Positions 1 to 10,463 of a DNA stretch of 64,000 bases are shown here, in pieces. The stretch spans positions 57,798,854-57,862,853 of the forward strand of contig CM042011.1 in the NCBI GenBank assembly GCA_023525715.1. Direction: 5' to 3'. Position 1 is the stretch's first letter. Each line of letters starts with the position of its first letter. Under the pieces are notes generated by a model that did no database searches, was not told the DNA's origin, and was given only the letters and a program-made list of their open reading frames with translations. The stretch comes from Cichorium intybus (Eukaryota > Streptophyta > Magnoliopsida > Asterales > Asteraceae). The position numbers and the translations under genes were made by a program.

Positions 1-204
1 ATATACAGTATTAAATGAAATTCTTAAATATTGTGTTAATATAGGACTCAATGTGGACCATTGGATCAATAAAATCCATGGCTGTTAAAATTTTCGTTTT
101 TTTAATTAAAAGCGTAACAAAACGCGTGTTTTTAAATGGAATGCCCCGGTTAAGGGTAAAAGAGTAAAAATCCCCAATTCCCTACAATCACGCACACGAT
201 ATCA

Positions 205-615
205 TCGGTTTTCAAATTCTACAGAATCAAACATCAGGGCATAGTTTACAGTTGCAATTCAACTAGAATGAAACGTTGCGATTCAACGATTATAAAAAAA
301 TACAGATGAACAATTACAAAATATACAGATGGATTCTGTGAGAATGAACGATTACAAATATACAGATGCATTCTTCGAGAAGTAAAGTTGCATTCTCAGA
401 AAAAAATAGTTACGTAAGAGTTTTCAAATTCTCGGAGAATATGTTGAAATATTATCTAGTAATGCGTAAAACATTCTCTAAGAATGAAATGATTACAGAG
501 GACTGAGAAGATAATGAAACATTCTCAAAGAATACCTTACATCACATCCTGAAAACTGTTATAGGGAAAGCCCCATTCTCTGAGAATGCCCCATTCTCAG
601 AGAATGCAGGGGCAG
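205..615. repeat. Cluster of CATTCTC-N-GAGAATG palindromes
   Basis: At least eight imperfect or perfect dyads of ATTCT/AGAAT type occur in about 400 bp. The last two are exact 15-mers, CATTCTCTGAGAATG and CATTCTCAGAGAATG, separated only by CCC. A 13-mer ATTCTCGGAGAAT lies near 437. Arms are constant while the centre varies. The right-hand copies overlap the 3' end of the 542-898 ORF, where they encode a repeated Phe-Ser-Glu-Asn-Gly peptide. Confidence 0.7.
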
Positions 616-898
616 TACAGGAGACAGAAACAGATGGGCCAACATTTATTTCAATCGAACTACAATCACTTGAGGTAGTCGCGATTGAACCAGGCGCATG
701 GGGCAATTTCATCGGGACATCACTTCCAGGCGAAAAAACCTGTTCCAGCACCATGGGTTCCACTTCAACGGGGTGAGAGGAAGGCAACAATGGCGAATGG
801 AGAGGGGAACCAATTGGACTGAGTTTTGAGAGAACTAGACTCGATGGGTCACTGCAAGACTCGCACAAACCTTCAACATGATCTGGAATTTGATTCAC
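542..898 (-). CDS. Unrecognised ORF, 118 codons, doubtful
   Basis: The reading frame is Ser/Pro-rich with no domain I recognise. Its C-terminus repeats Phe-Ser-Glu-Asn-Gly-Ala twice because it runs through two CATTCTCNGAGAATG palindromes. Upstream on the same strand a second ORF (1321-1016) is Pro/Ala-rich in the middle, and an AGAAACCCTAG stretch resembling plant leader sequence lies at about 1025-1035. They could be pieces of one captured or decayed gene, but I see no splice signals that join them convincingly. Treat as a hypothesis only. Confidence 0.2.
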   Translation of the reverse strand: MNQIPDHVEGLCESCSDPSSLVLSKLSPIGSPLHSPLLPSSHPVEVEPMVLEQVFSPGSDVPMKLPHAPGSIATTSSDCSSIEINVGPSVSVSCTAPAFSENGAFSENGAFPITVFRM

Positions 899-2701
899 TC
901 TGTCGACGCCGAGAATGGTGAAAATCGCAATCGCTGATTCAAAATCGCAGTCGCAAGAAGCAGGAAGTCAATGAACAGCTGAATCTGGAATTTGATTGTG
1001 ATTGCAGATTACCGATTACGTGATTCTAGGGTTTCTAATAAGGTGGTGTCTAATGTTTGTGAAGAAGGCGACACCATTTAGGGTGAAGCAAGACCCGATA
1101 ATGGGGAAGGGGCGAGGTGGAGGAGCAGTCGCCGCTGGAGGAGTAAAGGCCGGCGGAGCAATCGCCGGCAGCAAGAGTGGGAATCGGGTTTCCTTGGTCG
1201 GCAAAATAGAGGAGAAGAGAGAGATAATGAGAAGAGATTTACGAGCGTATAGGAAGAAAGAAGAGAGAGATAATGAGATAATCACAATTCCAAAATTACC
1301 CCATACGAAACTATTATTCACAGTTTAATGATCATCATTTTTTAATTTCGTCTCACTTGTTTAATTTTTGTTAATATAACAAAGTGATTAATATTTTATT
1401 GTCTAGAGTTAAAAATTAGTATCAGTATATTCTTTTATGTTAAAAAAAACATTTACAATTTGATAAAATTTACGATCGAATTTTGTAAGATAACTTTTAT
1501 GTTATTAACATACATCAATATTGATTGATAATTGTTAGAAATAAAAAATTATTGATGTTTATGTATTTTATTATGTTTCTAGATAATAAATAATTGCTTG
1601 GAATAAAAAACAAAGCTTTTCATATGGTCGATTTTCATGATTTGTAATATCACTTTATTTAAGAAAAAAATGAAAAAAACTATATGGAGTAGAATGTTTG
1701 AGGTTTGCCCCCCATAAATGACGAAAGAAACACCAAATTAGTACGTGATGTTGTGGAAAAATTGAGTGACAATGTTGTGATGGTAGTACGAGTGGTCCTT
1801 TATTTTAATGATATGTGGTCACAAACAAACAAATTACAAAATAAGACTCACATGCAAGAACCTATCATCATGATATCCAGTGCTCCACCACTTATCTTAT
1901 CATTTTCCGATCTCGGAGTCCTTATTCGGGTTGGATTTGAACCAAATTAGTTTATAAGCAGAGTATATTGGCCAGAATAGTTATTTGAGATCTTCTCAAT
2001 AAACACATCTTTAGTGTATAATGGAAAGTTTTTTGAGAATTCCATTTTCAAATAAACAACTAAACAAAAAAAAAAAAAAACAAATAAAAAAATCTTTAGA
2101 GAATATGGGAAAAGTTAGTTTTTACGTCAATATTATCACTCAGTTATATCGTAATAAATGATTTTTCTTTTTCGCTATTGCGTTTTGTATACTTAAAGTC
2201 GAATTTATTCAGGAAAGTTACATTTTATGCCCTAATTATATTTAAGCCTAAAAAATTTATTGTTTTTTTGACTCTAGATTTATTTCTATTTATTATAATA
2301 TTTTTATTGTAATATATTGAAATTAGTTAATGTTAATGTTATGCATTATTATTATTATCATTATTATTAATATTATGACCCTACGACGTTGTTTCCTCAT
2401 TTGTTGACTTTCCAAGTAACGTCGAAGAATGGAGGACATCTGCTAAATAAGGAACGATAAAAAGAGGTCACGAGTATTACCGTGATTGCTCATGATAATA
2501 CACTCTAATGCCTAAGTTAATAAACTATGTCAATATATTTGTATGAAGCCTTAGTTGGAAGATATTGAGTGGCTTGCCTTTCTTGCATGTCCAGGTTTTC
2601 TGTTTGTCTTGATATTTATATCATCATTGGTATGGGTCCTGAATCGGCGGGGGTCCTTATGTGTATTTCTTTAAATGGTGCTTTTATACTTCCATATATA
2701 G

Positions 2702-4099
2702 TGTAACACTGTGTTTCCTTTTGATAAGTGTTTAAGTTTTAATCTTTGTGTGATTAAATGGCTTAAAGGGTATTTTAGTCATTTGTTAAATGCATGAGTT
2801 AGTCAGAATGTGGTTAGATAGAAATAAATGTTGAAAACTGAGTTGAGGTGTGGTTGGAAATCCTTTTGGAAGTGTTTAACATGAAACTGAGCTGAAACTC
2901 AGCTCCAGCATAGATAGCGACGCTATATATGGGTAATAGCGACGCTATTTGAAAGTAGGTTGCTATTGTGGCTTAAGCTTAGTGGAAAAAATGTCAAGCT
3001 GAGTCAAGAATTTCTCAAGCTGAGTAGATAGCGAAGCTATCTTTAGGTGTTAGCGACTCTATTGTCGTCGACTCAAAAGTTATAAAGTCTATTTTAGAGC
3101 TCATTTGGGGGAAATAACCTGTGAGAACTTCGCCCAAGAACCCTAGATTAGCTTTGGAAGATGAAAGATGCTAGGTTACAAGTTGGTGTTGGTCACCCAC
3201 CTGTAACTAATGAGATTAGAGGAAGTAATTAGAGAATTGGATGTGTAAAAAGGTTTGGATTCGCACCCTAAGTGTGCTCTAAGTTATAGTCAAGTGAATA
3301 TAACTATTGCAGATTGAATACGGGGTATTTACATGTGTGTGGTGTGTGTGGTATGGTGTAGGTGTTTGAAAGTGTCGAGAAGACACTTGAACCTACCAAT
3401 TATACCATCTAGAACCGTGTTACTCTAGGTGAGTTGAGTAATCTGTACTTTATCTTTAGTGATATGTGTTTATTGAGCCTTATGGCTTAGAGTTCATGTA
3501 GGCCTTTGTTGCCGAGAGATTGGGTTAAATCGCCCAATATTTATAGTGAGAACATATGTGGTTTATGTAGGCCTTTGTGGCCGAGGGATTGGGTTTAATT
3601 ACTCAAATTACTTGCGAGGGCCTTTGTGGCTGGTTGTTCTCACACAAATGGGGGTGTGGCAGTGAGTCTTAGTGACTCGAGACTGTGGGGGTTGAGGAAG
3701 GGAAGGGATTAAATAGTAGAGATTGTGAAGGTACGCAGAGCAGGGTTGTTATGTGATAAGTGTGTGATAAATTGTTTTATATCCTTTATGTGTTGATATA
3801 TGTATGTGATTACTCATTGAGCTTTTGTAGCTTATTGTGTGTGGGTGTAATGACCTTGCAAGTGAGCGTGACCCTAGTAAGGGGAAGGACGTAGCTCATG
3901 GTTAGGATGCTTGGATCATGTAGAAGAGGATCGTAGCATCCCGGCTTGGGGGAGTTTTGTTAGGCTTTTGTACACCAAGGATACTCTTGTGTACCTATTA
4001 TATGTAACTTATACACCAATGTTGTGTTTTGTGTAATAAACTATGTTTTAAAAAAGTGAAAATTTTGGGTGTATTTGTTTATATAAGTTTGGTGTTACA
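2702..4099 (+). repeat. 5' LTR of the outer element
   Basis: 1,398 bp, TGTAACACTG to GGTGTTACA. Inside are two exact ATAGCGACGCTAT palindromes (2914-2926, 2936-2948) with degenerate copies to about 3060, then a row of small hairpins from 3477 to about 3680, for example GAGTC-TTAGT-GACTC at 3664-3678. A TATA-like TATATAGAAATA seen in the 3' copy near 53862 is mutated here (near 2814). Relative to the 3' LTR it lacks about 110 bp near 3160 and has extra sequence near 2850-2960. Confidence 0.93.
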
Positions 4100-4102
4100 A
4101 TA

Positions 4103-4122
4103 TGGTATCAGAGCCGTGGTTT
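4103..4122 (+). promoter_or_regulatory. Primer-binding site, initiator tRNA-Met type
   Basis: TGGTATCAGAGCCGTGGTTT starts 4 bp after the LTR. TGGTATCAGAGC is the usual plant initiator-Met tRNA 3'-end complement that primes reverse transcription in Ty3/Gypsy chromoviruses. The following leader runs to 4318, where element A interrupts it. Confidence 0.92.
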
Positions 4123-4323
4123 AAGTGAACTAGGTGTTTGTAGAGTAGATTCCTAGACTTGAACCTTGAGAGGTAGTGGATGTGTTGTGTATATAACCTA
4201 ATTGTTGTTGAATTTTGAAGAATGCGAAGCACTCGGAGTAATCTGACTCGATGAAATTCAGGGTGGGGAGCCCCAAGAGGTAGCTGGGCACGTTCTCAAG
4301 GCTCCGTACAAACAGGGGCTAGT

Positions 4324-6737
4324 TGTAACACCCGGCTTTTAAAACAAAAACACCCCTGAAAAATTTTCATTTAGAACATAGGTTTCAGTACTTAAAACCA
4401 TAAACAAAGGGGTATATTTTTAATAAAAACGGGTACAAGTGTATCAAGGAGTATACAAATATAATAACCTCCTTATAAGCCGGGCTGCTACTGACAGCAT
4501 CTACAAGTCCACTTCTTGAGTCACAGACTTTATCCTTACCCTTATCAGGGTTATGCTAACCTGCAGGGACATTTAACAAACGGTATGAGCTACAAAGCTC
4601 AGTGAGTAATCATATCTGCAAATAACACGTATAAAAATACATTCATATATCTGTTTGGATATCGGATCCAAACCCCTAGCCTTACTGGCTGACCAAATAT
4701 CTCTTAGGATTTCAAATCCTAATTTATAGCCTTACATGCTAAATCATAATAACCTGCAATTATTAAGCCACGTCAGTTATTTGCACGTATAATCATATCT
4801 AACCATTTTTGTCCCATGTTTCTTAGTCACAACGGACCGCACCATATTTCATGGCTATTTAAGCCGCACCACGAGTCATAGCTAAATAAGCTGCACCAAA
4901 ACATTTTCAGTATATATATCATAGCCCTCAGGCCGCACCAATTGGTTTCAATAACCCAATATCATAGCCAAAAGGCCGTACCATGTACCTGTAACAATAT
5001 CATAGCCGTATAGGCCGCACCAGTTGGATATAGCATCCAATATCATAGCCATATAGGCCGCACCAGTTGGATATAGAATACAATATCATAGCCATATAGG
5101 CCGCACCAAATATCATAGCCATATAGGCCGCACCAGTTGGATATAGAATCCAATATCATAGCCATATAGGCCGCACCAAATATCATAGCCATATAGGCCG
5201 CACCAGTTAATTTCATTTCATTTTATAATCATTTATGGCTCACGGCTCCGTTCTTGTCATTTCATTGACTCACGGCTTATCCGGTATTGCCTTTTCAAGG
5301 TTTGACTCACAGCTCCGTTCTTGTCTATCGTAGACTCACGGCTTATCTGGTATTGTCTTTTCAATGCGCCTGTAAACTGTCAAGTTTCGTCCCCTGAATC
5401 TGTTTCAATCTGCAACAGTTCAATCAACACATATCATATGTGATATCAGTGAGATTACTCACCTGGATGTTAGCTGCATTTAAATCCCGGTTGTTTCTTG
5501 CCTTTGCATGCACCACAACCATTTGTCCCATACCTATAATGTCATTCATTTTCACAATGATTATAGGTTAACAACTTTTTTAATTGACTCTAATGTATAA
5601 GAGTTCAATATTGCAATACTACAAACAATGTCTAGATGATAAACTTTCCATTTACCAGCTTTTCATGAGTTTTACTATTTACCGAGGCATTCGTATTGAT
5701 CTACAATGCCCCCGAGGAGTCGAAAACTCAATTTAATATTTATCCCAGACTTTTCAAACCATTAGGGACTTATGGTTCAAGTTTGAGGTAAATCGGACAA
5801 GCTAAACAAAAGTTAGCGTTTTGAACCCCTGTCTGATGGGCGCACTGCGCCAGGTATTGGGCGCACTGCGCCTGGGCGCACCCCGCCAGGAACCTGGGCG
5901 CACTGCGCCTAGCGCCTGGGCAGTCTCCTGATCAGTCGCGATTTGTGCACTGTAGCACTCAGTTTTGACATTTTAAGTCCTTAATGCTGTTCTTAATCGA
6001 TTGGGGTTCATTTCTAGGCTAAAACCTTACATTAATACAAGGTTTTCAACCATTAAAAACAACTCAATCAATCAAAAGGAAGAATTAGGGTTCTTAGTTC
6101 CAAAAACCCCGAATCTTCAAATTCAACAAAATAGCAATCTACTTCCATAATCTTGAATTAAGTCCTTTTAGCATGACTTATTGGAAGTATTAAACCATTA
6201 TAAACCACATAATCATAACTGAAATTTACAAATTTCAGTTTCTATAAAACCAATTAAGAACTTCTTCAAGAACTTGACTAAAAGGGCAATCTACTTACCT
6301 TAATTGCTTGGAAATCACCACCTTCCAACAATTATTCCAAGTTCTTGCTTCAATTCAATGATTTCTGCAGAAATCGCACCTTCAAGGCTCCTCCCGTTGC
6401 TGCACAAATGGCCAGTCAAAGAAGAGAGTCAACCTCTCTATTTATACTTCCAAAGTTTACAAATTTGGTCCCTAAGTTCATTTTCTTGAACTTTGACCAC
6501 AATAACTCAAGTTTTATGACATAAAACTTTCATTTCTTATATTTTTGCCACAAGCAACAATATTTTTACATAATTGGTCCCTCACATGGTCAAATGACCA
6601 AATTACCCTTTTATGGTAAAATGACCAATTTACCCTTTTCTTCTAGTATTACTTTCTAATACTTAGAACACCATGTTAAATCATAAATACATTATGATTA
6701 ACATTGTAATACTTAACAAAAGCGTCACGGTGTTACA
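4324..6737 (-). repeat. 3' LTR of element A
   Basis: 2,414 bp. A TATA-like motif (TATAAATA read on the minus strand) sits near 6440. Further along in the transcribed direction are three exact GGCGCACTGCGCC palindromes (5839-5851, 5860-5872, 5897-5909), then a hairpin-rich region (about 5220-4650) that includes tandem copies of a unit containing GCCATATAGGCCGCACC. This LTR has one more palindrome copy than its partner. Confidence 0.92.
4650..5215. repeat. Hairpin array and tandem unit in element A LTR
   Basis: About eight copies of CATAGCC-n-GGCCGCACC occur between 4920 and 5210, several joined by TTGGAT-ATAGA-ATCCAA. Further hairpins are TTTGGAT-ATCGG-ATCCAAA (4654-4672), AGCC-TTACT-GGCT (4678-4690) and TTAGGAT-TTCAA-ATCCTAA (4704-4722). 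Stems differ but loops are all 5 nt. The same array is present in the other LTR at about 10790-11345. Confidence 0.8.
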
Positions 6738-9700
6738 AATTCTCCCCTCCTTCAAAGGATTTCGTCCCCGAAATCATACAAGGAGTTGAGGTTATGTCTC
6801 CCTCACTTCAATTTCGGTCTTCCACATCATTATGGAACTTCTATGGTATTGCTAAGGCACTTTTACCATGCTAGTCTTCTTATCTCTCAGTTGTCTTATC
6901 TTCCGGTCAAACACCTTCTTGGGTTGTCCCCGGTACCTTAACTACTTATCTACCTTCATTTCAGCATGAGGTATTCGTTGAAATTCATCAATCAATGTTC
7001 TCCAAAAATATGACTCATGGAAAACATTATGAATGTATTGGAGTTCATCAAGAAACTTTAATCAATACATCACAAGTCTTACTTTTTGGGATACCTGGAA
7101 AGGTCCAATATACAAGGACTCAACTTTCCTTTTTGTCCCACTTCAATTTCTAGTCTTTCCGAAGGATCTTTTGATTACACCGACATCCCTCATCTGGAAT
7201 TGCAACGGTTTTACTCTATGGTTCATGTACTACCGTTACTGCTTCTTAGCCATTTTCAACTTTTTCTCGTATTCATTTAGTTTCTCTTCAGTTTGTACTA
7301 CTATCTCGAGTCTAGCCAACGACTTATCTCCAACTTCTGCCTAGCAAATCGGAGTATGACATGGTACTCCATACGACGTTTCATATGAGTCGTCAGAAAG
7401 TTGGTACTAAAACTGTTATTATCTACAGATTCCACCCGAAATGGACAATCTTCTTGTCTTTCGCCAAGGTCTGTTATGCAAATTTCAAGCATATCTTCTA
7501 GAGTCTGCGTCATTATGTCATCTCGCCCATCAAGATACGGTACTTATTAGTACTTTTGAATTAATTATTCTTGAAAACTATGCAAAAATCAACGAATAAT
7601 TCTATTATCTCGGCCTGATACAATCCGTGCCGATAACTCACGTCGACAATTTTACTTTATCTATATATCTTTTCGCTACTTTTCGATCTTAATTTCTTCC
7701 TTAGTCAGTATAAATCTACACTGATGTCATCAATCAACCTGCAATTACCCATATGGTGTCATACCCATGCGGTATTTGCAAAGACTTTATTATAAAGTCT
7801 ATAATATTTTCGTCCCATTTCTTCTTTGGGACCCACAACGGTTACATTTTCCGTATGCTTCCAATGATTTGACTGTAGTTACACATAAGTCAAACACTTT
7901 TCACATGTTTTTCAATGTCTTTCTTTAGTCCCGGCCACCAATACATAGGTTATATCACCCTACACAGTTTGGTACTGCCCCGGGCATTTTGCATATCTAC
8001 CCCAATTTACATCTTTTAAGGGTAAATTTCATATCTCACTTTGCTTTGGAACTCACATACACAACCACCAAGGGTTTTCAATCGCTGTGAGTTTCTAACT
8101 AGCTTCTTTCAATAGCTAATCATTCATTTACTTTTCACCTTTTCAGACTTGCGCACTTCTTTCTGTGCTACCCGAATCAACTCAGGTAATCAATTCGCCA
8201 CACTCACGCATGTGGTTGTATCTTTCAAAGAATATTCTTTTCAATTCAAGGCATTTATAGCCACATCTGCCTTTTTGAGATGGTACAAGATTTCATAACC
8301 GAAATCTTTAAGTAACCCATCTATCTTTGCTATCTCATATCTAGCTTCTTTTTGATCAATTAAGTACTTCAAACTTTTATGATCCATATAAACAGTAAGC
8401 TTTACACCACATCAGTAGTGTCTCCAAAGCTCAAATGCCAAAATCATAATTGCTACTGCAATATCATGTATCCAAAATCAACTCTGGATGCATTTCTATA
8501 AAACAATTTATCTTCTCCGCTTAGCGATAATGCTAACACCGGAGCTTCACATAAGGTTTATTTCAACCTTTGAAAAGTTACATGTGGTCTTTCTACCACT
8601 CAGACTTTTCACTTTTATTGATCAACTTTAGTCAATTAACCAGCAAACAAGGAGCAGTTTTCTACAACTCTCCTATGGTAACCTGCCGAACCAAGGAACT
8701 ACAATTCTAGTCAGATTCCTCAGGTGGTTCCAGTTTTATCATAGCATCAATTCCACTGGATTTACTTTATCATCTCTGGCACTATTAACATGCCCAAAGA
8801 ATATGAAACTTCTTTTAACCAAACTTCATACTTGAAGAATTTTACATATCACTTAACTCAGTGAAGTAACTCCAATACCTGGTACAAATGTACCCCATAT
8901 TCAGTCTGGTTTCGAGAATATCAGATTCTCAGTAGCCAATGCACATACATATCAGCTTGTCTTTCTTCTTTTAAAACAAGATAGGGCTCCACATGATGAC
9001 ACTTTCGGCCATATGAGACCTCGATTCAAAAACAATTTCTTCTAATTGTTTTACCATTCTGCCATCTCTGTAGATGTTAATCAATATAGAGCCTAAATAA
9101 CAGGAACGGCTCCCAAGACCAGTTTAATCATAAACTCTTTTAACCAATCTGGTGAAAATTCTAGAGGTTCTTTGGAAGAGACATCCAAGAATTCATTTAA
9201 AGTTTTACACTTCGGTCACCGCTTTATTTAGCTTGGCCCATACCACGTATGCCAACTACAACATCATTCCTTTTCTAACTCTTTTCTGAGTTAAAGCAAA
9301 GGAAAATAATCGGTATTCTCAACAGCGGTTATTTATCATGGATTTCATCCGTTTCACTTCTGATTTTTGAACCATCATGTTCATTTTCTACAATTCATGT
9401 TAGCATCATTCATTGCTAACCAATTTATATGCACTATTTCTTCAAATTCATTGGTAGGCATCGGCTCCAGATTTATAGGAAAAAATGGTCCCGTAAATCC
9501 TAGGCAGACTACCTTCCAGGTGTTCAATATCTTGAACATATTTGCTAGTTGCTATAGCCAGTTCCAAAATTTCATCCATATTCGTTGATGAAATATTCAG
9601 ACAAAACATCAAAGTCATCGATCCAAAGCATAGCTTCATGGATCAAATATAACATATACGGGGATTATATTCAAGACAATGATATCTGAGACCATATTAA

Positions 9701-10463
9701 TCTACTCACGAGCTTTTCCCACAGTCTGCTGGAACGCTCATGGTACCACTGGTCCTTCTCGACCATTCACTTCTTCTTTCTATTTTCCCAGTTCTTTTCC
9801 GGGTTTATCACCCTTTACTCCACATTTAGCATGTGAACATTTCATAGGAAAGTGATCTATAGCTCCACGCTAGACACACTTCCGTACCATTCAACAAACT
9901 TGAGCAATATGCTCCTATTTTCTGCAATTCCAGCATTTCAACGGTAGAGTCTCAACTCTACAATTTTCTGAGTGCTTTTCCTGCACTTCTTACACTGCAT
10001 CACTTCTTTGTTTTGGTCCCTTCCCTTTAAGGTTGGACCCAGTTCGTGGTAGCTTCTCCTGAAGCGTCCACTAATCTTTTTCTGCTTTTCTTGTAGTCTC
10101 AGCTACTTTTCTTTCACCTTGAATATCAGTCAGGATGAGCACCCAAATTTCTTTTTCTGACCACAGCAGCTACTATTGCTTGTCATGTGGATTTTCTGCT
10201 ACTTGTCTCGTTGCCCCTCGTTCAATGGAACCTTGAGAAAGGGCTGGTCCACTTCTTAAAGCTCCACGCCCTAAATTCCTCCCAATAAGATTTGCTGCTC
10301 GTACTTTTTATACGTCAGAAATCATCACCAGTTAGGTTATATATGTATAATAACAACTATATACACCTAACTATATATCATGTCTACTATCTCTCAAGGT
10401 TTAAGTCCAGAGATCTACTCTATAGACACCTAGTTCACTTAAACCACGTCTCTGATACCAACT
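6738..10463 (-). pseudogene. Degraded gag-pol interior of element A
   Basis: Read on the minus strand, remnants appear in normal polyprotein order. Zinc-knuckle-like cysteines are at about 10000-9790. RT fragments are near 8990. An RNase H fragment around an Asp-His-Lys-Ser-Leu motif lies at about 8420-8340. An integrase zinc-region fragment (Tyr-Trp-Trp-Pro-Gly) is near 7950, an integrase core fragment beginning Thr-Gln-Thr-Leu-Glu-Asp at 7513-7301, and a C-terminal integrase segment at about 7200-7090. Stops and frameshifts are everywhere. Only about 450 bp separates the zinc knuckles from the primer site, so most of the gag capsid region is deleted. No protein could be made from this copy. 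Confidence 0.8.
10443..10460 (-). promoter_or_regulatory. Primer-binding site of element A
   Basis: The + strand reads GTCTCTGATACCAAC just before the LTR at 10464. On the minus strand this is TGGTATCAGAGAC, the initiator tRNA-Met primer site with one change. It fixes the minus orientation and identifies 10464-12857 as the 5' LTR. Confidence 0.88.

Larger units (their letters stand above)
1..2696. other. AT-rich flank left of the outer retrotransposon
   Basis: No convincing gene is seen. Bases 190-620 hold a cluster of short palindromes (listed separately). Bases 542-1330 hold two doubtful ORFs. Bases 1330-2696 are AT-rich with homopolymer runs (A-tract near 2066-2081) and an imperfect ATT microsatellite near 2345-2375. 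This DNA and the stretch at 55155-55552 were contiguous before the 52-kb element inserted, because both carry the same TATAG duplication at the junction. Confidence 0.6.

Noticed and set aside
205..615. Heat-shock element array
   Set aside because: TTCTCNGAGAA has five bases between TTC and GAA, not the two needed for nGAAnnTTCn units.
4103..4122. Possible tRNA gene fragment at TGGTATCAGAGCC sites
   Set aside because: These are retrotransposon primer-binding sites adjacent to LTR ends; no cloverleaf surrounds them.
4920..5215. CRISPR-like spaced repeats
   Set aside because: Plant LTR context, repeat units adjoin with little unique spacer, and units vary in length; these are LTR hairpin repeats.
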